Shown: piece by piece, positions 55,401-64,000 of the stretch
Layout of the letters: every line of letters starts with the position of its first letter
How positions within the stretch are numbered: the stretch's first letter is position 1
From: Scalesia atractyloides
Lineage: Eukaryota; Streptophyta; Magnoliopsida; Asterales; Asteraceae
Assembly: GCA_947069175.1 (NCBI GenBank)
Contig: CAMTDV010000018.1
Span: 41,676,869 to 41,740,868 of the forward strand
Length of the DNA stretch: 64,000 nucleotides
Direction: 5' to 3'
Notes under the pieces: model-generated
What the model saw: only the letters and a program-made list of their open reading frames with translations
The model's database searches: none
Told to the model about the DNA's origin: nothing
Translations under genes and position numbers: made by a program

Positions 55401-58110
55401 AACATATTGACTCCCCAACTCTATGATACTATTAATACCCGGAAAACACCATATGTCTCCTCCTCTTCCTTGAAACATTCGAGGAATCCAAATATTTATA
55501 CACGATGTTATTCACGATATATAGGGGACGATCGAAATTCCTTTCGGGCTGTTGTAAAGGTGTTACGTGGTAACGGTCTCCTACTTGTGTAGGAGAATGA
55601 TGCATGAGATATCCTGTCTTTCATCCGTCGATTGGATACAAAGTGATCGATACCCTACTCTTGTCACCAAGAGTTATACGTTAAACAGTGTTGCTTGTCC
55701 TCGTGAGTATACGAGGAGTAAATTCTCTAGATCAAGGGAACATTGTTGAAACACCCCTCGTCTTCCTTCGACAGGTTGGTACCTTCAATTGATTTTCATT
55801 TTAATCAATTTAAATGAGTATTCGTGAAATACGATGTTACCGAGAAACCCGATTTTTTCGAGTCACGAAAATTCTTATGCTACCTAAAGAAACAAGAACG
55901 GGAGAAATCTTAAGTATGATACTATATATCTATATGAATGTGTATTTGTACCACCTAATTCTAAGAATTAGGAACTACCCCGCATGAAGTAACATGGTCA
56001 AAATCAAACTCTCATTGTAAGGGAGTAGTCATGAGTCGTCTGAATATCGTAACTGGTGTCTTTTCCGCACTGAACCCACCTGGGAAAGCTAAACCATAAA
56101 TATAGTAGTCCCGATCATTCCAGATGAAGGGACTAGTGAATCTTCTGAATACGTCCCTCGGATATCATGTCCATCCAGAGGGGGATTTCCTTTGATAAGC
56201 ATGTATTATATGCCTAAAATAAGAATAAAACTTTGACGCTACAACTAATTCTCTTCAAACTTGGAGAGTTACTTAACATACGATACGAATTGTAGATACC
56301 TCGATGTACGATACCAAGTCAAACCAATGACCAAAGTGTAAATCGGTGCTTGGTTGGATGCACCAACTGGCTGTGAAATGGCATTAATAACCTCTACTCG
56401 TATCCTAGTCGTCAAAGTGCTAGGCTTACCTCGATTGATTATGGTTTTCATTAAGCTTTTCTTAAAGTTGCTTCTATTATTTCAAAAGGTGTCCGGGCGA
56501 TTATGGATCTATATTACCATATTTCCCGGCAGCACGTATTCCTCCCTTGCCCTATTGTGAAACAAAACTGACTAATCCTAAGACCACGGGTCGAGAAACT
56601 CAACGACCCTAGTCTTGACTAACTCGGGGGCCGGCTCTTCTTTGCTTGTTCACATTATTATGGATATGAGACTAACGGGAAAAATTAGATTTAGTGGTCA
56701 ACTGTCCCTATCAGAACTAGGATGACTATGGATTCGGGCTTTAGCCCATGGTTTTATAAAACCACACGATTTTCCCAATCTAAACCGAGATGGTTGTGCG
56801 TGAGCGAACTCGATGAAACCCTTACGTTTAATCGGTGATCTAGATGGCGGAGGTACCAAGATGGAAAGCATCATATCTTTCTATACTCATATACAGTTTC
56901 TGGTCATACCAAGTCCGAATTTAACTCGAAAAACCACAAGACCCAGACGGTCAAGTGGGGATTAACTATCTAGTGACTAGTACGGGAAAGATTCGCCTAT
57001 GCATTAGGTAATATTTCGAGAACATAATGGGAAATGATTACTTCTTGGTGTTTCCATTAACGATATCCTCATGAAACGTTAGTAGAGCATGGCTATGTTC
57101 CAACCCTGTGAGGGGTACTCCTTTGATGGGGAATCTTGATTCGATGACCCGTTACTTACTCATCTTTTACAGAATTACCTGCACGTCTGCGGTCAATTTT
57201 GATTCCATAATTAGGGGCATCATGGTGATACTTGTGATCGTTAGACACTCATCACGCCTTAAATATTTCTACATGATATAGTAGCGTTCTAGGCAGGGTG
57301 TACTTGAATTACAACCGCATTGGGTACACACTCTATCATTCCCGGTATATGGGAATTTTATACGATTACCTCCCAGAGAATCACATCGATGTTATCAAAG
57401 TTACTAAGTTATTTCCTTCTAGAGACGACCTAAACAATTGTACAACAGCTGGAGCCAAGCTCCCGAAACTTAACATAATCTGGAATTATTATTATAGAAA
57501 TTTTATATCTTTACGACGTAATCCGACTACTGGTGAGTAGTTTGAGCACACCATTGATGTAAGTGTGCAGATTCGTTAGTACTCGTGTACATGCTCTCCT
57601 TATGGCAACCTTAGGCTCTCAAAAGCCTTTCTCTTTCTTATTCTCTACCATAGAGTAGGGACTCTCGTGGTCGGTTAATATTAACCGAAGATACCTATGT
57701 ACACGACAGGAACCCTGGGAGGTTATCCATACCCCTCCTCTATAGGGGGTGTTCAAGAACTATTAAACAAAATCGTAAATGAAACCTATGGTGTCTGTAT
57801 GGTAAGATAATGAATGCGAAGAAAACATAATAATTGCGGTTATCTGCAAGCTGAATACGTGACTCCTGTTCTACTATGAGTCCAACAACACTCTCACTTT
57901 CAGATTGGAAGTGATGACAAACGTACCCTTAACAATACGTAGGATTGTGGATGGACCAATTACACAGCTACTATGTAGCTCAATTATCATCCCCGTACAA
58001 TGATGATACTAAACGAAAAGAGAAAACATACTTGTCGGTTGGATGACTGACACGAATATAAATACTGAGCTTTCCAACGGATTATTAAATAGAATTTCGA
58101 GGATGAAATT
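52456..58110 (+). other. LARD internal region without recognisable genes
   Basis: About 5.7 kb. The longest open blocks are 53407-53727 (106 codons) and 57298-57540 (80 codons); neither resembles a retroelement protein, and stops are dense in all frames. Base composition is more even than that of the AT-rich flanks. Either a gag-pol region is decayed beyond recognition, or, as in described LARDs, the internal domain is non-coding and may function as structured RNA. Confidence 0.6.
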
Positions 58111-58128
58111 CGTTTAACCGGGGAAGAC
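58093..58128 (+). promoter_or_regulatory. PPT region of the LARD
   Basis: AATTTCGAGGATGAAATTCG followed by a GGGGAAGAC purine tract abuts the 3' LTR. The first motif is the counterpart of AATTTCGGGACGAAATTCC next to the gypsy PPT at 9300-9325 (minus strand). Confidence 0.75.
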
Positions 58129-61100
58129 TGTGACGACTGTGAAAAATCCTAGTAAACTTTAACTGGTACAAGTCCGCGTGACTTGTGTGCTATGCTAAAC
58201 GATAGGAAGTGACATGTATATCATGATACTTGTTGTGATCACGTGTGATGATACGAATTCTAGATACTCAGGACGAAACCATGGACACCATAATTGGTCC
58301 CAAAACTTTAAAGCATGCTTAAAACAATAATTGTGCGAAAACCTTAAAAACATGCATGATTTCTTTGCTATGCTAAACGTTATTTGTTATGTCTCAGAGG
58401 AATCTGAGAGCACGTCATGGTTAACATGACACTAATAAGGGCCAACGGTGCGAGGTTGATGTCCTTAGCCTGTAACAACGTGTTAAACGGGAGCTTTCCT
58501 TTTAACAACGCATTAAACATGTGACGATGATTATTAGCCCAACGATGGGGCTATTTAAGATCTGAGTTCACGGAACATCTTAGTACGAGCCATAGACTAT
58601 GATCTAAGATTTGAAGACATTCGGAGAATGGGCATGCAAAACGAGGAATTTCCCGGTTGGGGAAACGCCTTTGTTTTGAGAGCAATGAAAGACAACCAAA
58701 CATGCAAGGACCGTCAATCAAGCCTAAAAATACTTAAAGTACCCTAATACGAGGCTATTATGGTTAAAACGTAAACGTGTTCGGGTTTCGAGACGTTTAT
58801 GCAGGATTTTTAAAACCGAGTCTTTTAACACTAAAAACGCGAGAAAGGAGCCTGATTGGCAAATCAGGGACGCTTGTGGGACCCGAAAACGAATCTAAAT
58901 GCGAGAATGAAGATAAAAATCATCTTTTAACAAGAAAAACGAAGCACGACAAGGCAAGAGTGGGATAGGGACACCCCACCTAGTAACCGCCCCCCTTAAT
59001 ATATATATTAATTTTCTTTTTTTTCTTCATTTTTACTCCAAAAATCTGCCTTCAAGCTCAAGAACTCAGCTGATCTTCAATCAATTTCAACCAAATCAAA
59101 GGTATTTTGCAAGTTTCATATAGTTTTGATGATGATTTCTTGAGAAAACATGAACTAGACAAAGAAAACTCTTTTAAATCCATGACTATGGATGATTTAA
59201 ACATGGTTCTTGGCTGAATAAGTACACCTAAGCGATTCCCTGATGTTATATGATAGCCCAGATCATAAAACTTCAGCTTTTGGTACCCTAATCGACCCCT
59301 AATAGACCAAAATCGAATAACCAAGTTCTTAACTGAAAAAAAGTGAAACAAGGCTTGATTGACATGAGTAGGTACTGAATATAGCACCCACACACTTCTG
59401 AACTCAAGAAAAACACGCGGGAACGAAGCTTACGCTAGGAACGCCCGAAACCTTCAATTAGTGTAGGCAGAATATTGTTTGGTCTATAACTTGGTCCGTG
59501 ATTCTTAGATTAAGCTGAAATTTGGTGTGGTGATGTAGGGTATTGACAGGAATGTCCACGGAAAATTTTATAATATTTGGAATTTTCTATGATTTTTGGT
59601 GAATTTTTTACTGGTTTACAGAAAGAAATTCTAGAAAAAAGTACCAAACGGAATCAATAAATCACCAAACTTTACAGAAACACTAAGGAACATATAGGGA
59701 ATGTTCTGGGAAGTTTGGGAGTCGATTGGTTGAATTTTGGTTTGGGTTAAAAATCCTTTGAGTGTTTTTTGTAGCCGGAAACACACCGAAACGAAATCCG
59801 AAAAATCCCAAAATTTTGCAGGGATTTCTTGGACATATAAGGATCTTTCTAGAATATTTTGAGAATTTTTGGACATCGGATTATAAGCAATATGAAATAT
59901 TCGGTTAAATACTATTTAGAAATAAATTATTTGAGAAGTTAAAATAGCTAAATAAATTCCTGAATTATTTTTCCCATAATCTACATATTTTTACTGAATT
60001 TTATATAAATTTCCAGAAATTTATAAAATATGTAGATTAAATGGTATTTTTCAGCTTTTAAAACGCTTATTTTAACTAATTTCGGCAGTTTACCGGACAA
60101 CGAACTTACCAGAACTGGGAACGGACCGAACCCTATCTTGACTATAATTGGAATATCGGGAGTATTCTGGAAAGTTCCAGGGTAAGTTGAACCCTCTGGG
60201 TGTGTTCAACCATCGTTCGGGAGAATCCCCGACGATGAAAACAGAAACTCAAATTCGGGAGGCGTAGATCCTCCAAACGTTCGGATTTCCTTAAGAAATA
60301 CTTAATCCTTTATAAATGACAATGTATTGGCACTGTCTAGATCTCAGTGCCGTTATCCGAACACATAGAACAACCGACTATGGCTGACACGTGAACCGGT
60401 ACCTGCGAGCCAAACGTAAAACTGATCCTACCCAAACATCCATCCCCACACCAGGATACTAGATCTACAATATGGCCTGGAAATACCCACCCGGGCCCAA
60501 GTTATAGGCGTTACCGACTTAGCGATTGATATTGGTAATTACTTGCATGATTACTGTTAGAGCCGAACCAACTTGCATATACTCCTATTGCTACCCGTGA
60601 TACTGCTATCCTGTGAGTTTCACTTCCTCACTTTTAAACTATTTTACTATTTTCTGGCATGATTTGCATGTTACAAACTGTGTTAATTGCACCAACTTGT
60701 GATGATGTGAATTACCTAACACACGAACTATCCCCACGACAAGTGATTAACATAAGCTGTGGGCAGTGGATAGTACTATTGGTCTAACAAACCCAGTTGC
60801 TACGACTGGACTGTGTGTCGGCAAACAGGCAACTACACGCGTCCTAAACTCTGTTATGTTGTTAGTCATAACTACACTGGGGCGTTGAACTGCACGTGAC
60901 GCAGTTGGTGGGCTGGGGTGTCTGTTGTCACATGGCCCGATGGGCTGAGGTGTCTGTTGTGACACGGCCGGGGGTACCGAGGTGTTTGTGGTGACACGGT
61001 TCAGTTTAAACAGTCAAGGTTACACTTGCACACTCGTGTAAGTCTATCTACGATATGTGACTCGTGCGATTAAACTTGTTAAAGCATTCTGCTATGAAAC

Positions 61101-61412
61101 AACCAAACAAGTGGAACTCACCGGCTCGGTTAGCTGACCCTTTTTTACAACTAACATGCATTTCAGGTAACTTGAGACGAAGGTGATCTGAATATGTGGT
61201 TCAAGACGTGTTTATAGACGAATACTGACATAGACGCATGCGGCTTAGAAGACTTATGTGGTCCGTGGGAACACGCAGTTGTAACATACATGTAGTATGT
61301 AATCAACATTTTTGTATTTAATAAAATGTAGTGTCTTTATAAACAATGCGCTTGTACTGGAGGTGTCTGTTGCATCCCGTGTTTTACTTCTGCTGCAAAT
61401 TGGGGTGTGACA
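58129..61412 (+). repeat. 3' LTR of the LARD (3284 bp)
   Basis: Collinear with the 5' LTR with many substitutions and several indels, for example extra sequence with an ACTTGTGTGCTATGCTAAACG word near 58179 that duplicates an LTR segment. More diverged than the gypsy LTR pair at 6567/14809. Confidence 0.92.
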
Positions 61413-61417
61413 GCGGG
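61413..61417. repeat. TSD GCGGG (right) of the LARD
   Basis: Right copy of the LARD target duplication. Confidence 0.9.
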
Positions 61418-63082
61418 AGCCGCGAGCAGATACAAGGGGTACCGGTGTTTATTAAAATTATCGCAGCGGAATTTCCATCAGGACCGGTGATGTGCTAAAT
61501 ATGGTCTATGAAAACTAACTTTTAATACCTAATCTAGGCACGCTAAGCTTTAAATTTATAAACTAAGACTTTCTAAAGCCTAGACCACACAATCGGCAAA
61601 TGTACCGATCCATGCAGTATAGCCTAAGTAATTCCGAGTATCAAACCCACGCTAAGCTTTAAATTTATGCGCTAACTAGACTCGACTCACTTATCTAAGA
61701 CAGACACGACTTATTTTTTTTTGTTGTTTTGAGGGGGGTTTCTAATAACCTAATATTGCAAATTAAAATAAACAAAAGTTAACTAAAGCGGACGGAGACA
61801 AGAACTAGGACTGAGGACAAATTCAGACGATGGGAAACACACTACCTAGGCTAGAATCCTACACATGCTTGACACGTTCTATCGGTTATGGAACTAATGT
61901 GGAATTAGGATCTTAAGATACTAAACCTATAGGATAACCGAACAGGACCCTCAACCCTTCTCGAGAAGACACATATGGCAACCTAGTAAGCTGTTGATCT
62001 ACCGGTCTGGAGGATTCCCTCTCGGGCTCTCCTACTATAATAATAAAGTACCCTCTAGACAATCTATCTCTCAGTGCGAAAGTCATAGGTAACTATGGTT
62101 TTATTATTATACTCGATAAGCAAATAGTGAAAGGGCAACTAAGGTGATCTTCTCTCAAAGTATCTAACCCTAGCAATCTAACACTAAAGACAGATCGATA
62201 ACCTCTCAGCTCTCAGCTATCAAGATTGATAGAATACCTAACCCTATTCAAAACCTCAATCACAGTTCCTATGGAAATCCTGCAGAATTAACCGTAAACT
62301 AATCACTAACACACGGTCTATGACTTAACTAGCATTCATACATGGAAGACATCCATAAAAACGCAAGTGAAACATGTGATCAGGTTCAAACAAGATTAAA
62401 TACACATATACGACTAATATTCAAACCAAACCCTTTTACTTTAATATTAAATCCACAAACAAAGATCCAAAACCGATAAAAACATAAGTCAAAACATTCG
62501 TGTAATCATCGTGACCTAGGCAGTGTATAACGTTTAGCACATGATCATGTTTGAAACAGAAACAGAGTTAAAAACAAGTTTGCAAAACATGATAAACCGG
62601 GTGTCGAACACGCGAGCACACTCGGTCCCTTCCTTGAAATCATCAGCCGTAGCCTCCTCTACTGCCGTTCCTAGGTTCAGCGAATCCCCCAGGTCTTCTG
62701 TTCTCTCTCCGCTTACAGCCCAAACTCACCAAATTGTTGCACGATTTTCTTTATATTAAATTTTCAGCTCCCCAATTCCAATTTACGTTCAAGTCAAACT
62801 CCCAAAATTCATTCACCGACTTAACATGTGCGATCCATCTCAAAGCCACTAAATTATTCTCTTCTTGGGCCATTCATCCTAATTTCTTATGGGCTGTTGA
62901 TTGGCCATCTTGATAGATATATCTGTTGCAAATTCATTACATAGAACAAATATTAATTTAGATCAAATTGCAAATTATCCTATATAAATAATTCGATAAT
63001 TCCAATTCACAAACATTTAACTTCTTTCCTAAGTTGACTTTTTTTTTTATTTTTTTAGTCCCCAAAACAAGTTTTATGTAAA
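61418..63082 (-). mobile_element. Gypsy LTR fragment right of the LARD, and unassigned DNA
   Basis: Continues the LTR-like sequence interrupted at 49132 (GCGAGCAGATAC, GCAGCGGAATTTCC). Minus-strand sequence around 62740-62760 (TTTAATATAAAGAAAATCG) could be its TATA region. No other LTR end, PBS or gene was found; the right boundary is unknown, so the last part may be other DNA. Confidence 0.35.
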
Positions 63083-63349
63083 CTAGTTAGATACCGCCCG
63101 CGTTGCGGGGCGGTAGCCAAATAATAAGCGAGTGTTAGGCAGCTCATTGACACGAAAAATAATTAAATCCAGTAAACTAATAAAAACATAACATTTTTAT
63201 AGTTTTGCTAAAAAAACTAAAACAATGGCAATATTGTTATTATTAACTAATGGAAATTTGACAAAAACTAAAGTGATGCCAATACTGGAAATCGAAACCA
63301 GGGGCAAAAGTGTAAATCTGCGCAAGGGCGAATTCGTACTTTTGAACTT

Positions 63350-64000
63350 AGGGCAACACAGTAATATAAATTTAAACTAAAGGCATAACTGTAATTTTAG
63401 GCGGGAGGCAAAACCATATTTTTATTTTGAACCGAGGGCATAATCGTAATTTTGAGTTGGAGTCAAAAGCGTAATTTTATTTTGAACAGGAGCAAAAACG
63501 TAATTTTTAACGGAGGCCGAAATCATAATTTTTTTAACAGGGAAAAATCATAATTTTTAGGTGGGGGCGAGAACATATTTTTTTTTCATTTAAACAGGGG
63601 TGAAAACATAATTTTGAGCTGAGGGCGAAATTGTAATTTTTAGTCGTGGGCGAAATCGTAACTTTTTGCTGAGGCCAAAAGCGTAATATTATTTTGAGCA
63701 GGGGGCAAAATCGTAATTTTAAAGTGGGGCCAAACCCATAATTTTACTACGTAAACAAATAATAAACGGTTGGTCCAATGGGGGAGTGCCATGCCAGCTG
63801 CCTGGCACTACTCCGGGGACAAACCCGTAATTTTACAGCGTAAACAAATAATAAACGGCTGGTCCAATGGGGGAGTGCCAGGCCAGCTGCCTGGCACTAT
63901 TCCTTTTTTTTCAAGTCGTGGGCAAAATCGTAAAATTTGGCTGGGGCCAAAAGCATAATTTTATTTTGAGCAGGGGGCAAAATCGTAATTTTAAAGTGGG
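63350..64000. repeat. Degenerate minisatellite (GGGGCAAAATCGTAATTTT family)
   Basis: At least fifteen imperfect units of about 30-45 bp built on a (G)GGGCAAAA(T/G)CGTAATTTT core, separated by short AT-rich spacers (TATTTTGAGCAG and similar). Purine G-runs alternate with AT-rich words. It runs to the window edge. Confidence 0.8.
63762..63900. repeat. Direct repeat pair with hairpins inside the minisatellite
   Basis: AATAAACGG(T/C)TGGTCCAATG and the following AGTGCCA hairpin segment occur twice. In the second copy AGTGCCAGGC pairs perfectly with GCCTGGCACT (63874-63898); in the first (63785-63809) one base of an arm differs. Confidence 0.85.

Larger units (their letters stand above)
49133..61412 (+). 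mobile_element. LARD-like gypsy element with non-coding internal region (12.3 kb)
   Basis: Two 3.3 kb LTRs starting TGTGACGACTGTGAAAAATCC and ending GGTGTGACA, PBS inside the left LTR, PPT before the right one, and a GCGGG target duplication. The 5.7 kb between them has no gag, protease, RT, RNase H or integrase motif in any frame I could read. This is the structure of a large retrotransposon derivative (LARD), mobilised in trans. The PPT-proximal motif and LTR ends tie it to Tekay-like gypsy elements. Confidence 0.9.
63083..64000 (-). mobile_element. Probable Helitron 3' end (minus strand), body running off the window
   Basis: On the minus strand a GC-rich hairpin with arms ACCGCCC/GGGCGGT (63093-63114) is followed after ATCTAA by CTAG (63086-63083) and then T. 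Helitron 3' ends have a short hairpin a few bases before CTRR and insert between A and T. Hairpins of this CCCGC-GCAACG-type are common at plant Helitron ends. Nothing in the visible 0.9 kb codes for Rep/helicase, so it is probably non-autonomous. Confidence 0.5.

Overview
The window is plant nuclear intergenic DNA. It is a nest of LTR retrotransposons with a Helitron end at the right edge, and I see no convincingly intact host gene. Asteraceae is the best guess: the long-gag copia elements with an extra 3' ORF, the Tekay/Del-like gypsy LTRs and the AAGTTCGGCCGAACTT-rich copia element resemble elements I associate with Asteraceae genomes. This is family recognition and was not tested by a search.

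Layout. (1) 1-25210: a Sirevirus-like Ty1/copia element (copia A, + strand; 5' LTR off the left edge) with gag, protease, integrase, RT and RNase H, a long palindrome-rich spacer, an extra 'env-like' coiled-coil ORF (20232-24747), a PPT and a 3' LTR. Its RT is split by a gypsy chromovirus on the - strand (6567-17523, 2.7 kb LTRs, TSD GCAAA). (2) 25213-34396: AT-rich DNA holding a solo LTR (27924-30689, TSD CAAAG) and a degraded three-exon host-type gene on the - strand (31238-31905). (3) 33752-49101: remains of an old Athila/Tat-like gypsy element, including a 1.8 kb tandem duplication. It is interrupted by a second solo LTR of the same family (34397-37236, TSD TTTAG) and by copia B (40060-46975, TSD GTCCT), which lost nearly all of gag-pol but kept its extra ORF. 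(4) 49102 onward: a gypsy LTR fragment split by a complete LARD-like element (49133-61412, 3.3 kb LTRs, TSD GCGGG, 5.7 kb internal region without recognisable genes). (5) 63083-64000: probable Helitron 3' end (- strand) followed by a degenerate minisatellite.

How the parts relate. Every complete element has its cis signals in place: LTR TG..CA ends, tRNA-iMet-type PBS, PPT and 5-bp target duplications. Coding regions are broken in almost every case. The observation that most deserves follow-up is that both copia elements carry a TATA-box region just upstream of their extra 3' ORF, and that region reuses sequence motifs of the element's own LTR promoter. In copia A this is followed by an ATG mini-exon and a GT-AG intron. 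It suggests that the extra ORF is a separately transcribed cassette. Other notable structure: tandem hairpins with compensatory base changes in the solo LTRs, four tRNA-like modules inside each gypsy LTR, and a paralogous empty site that confirms a solo-LTR insertion point.
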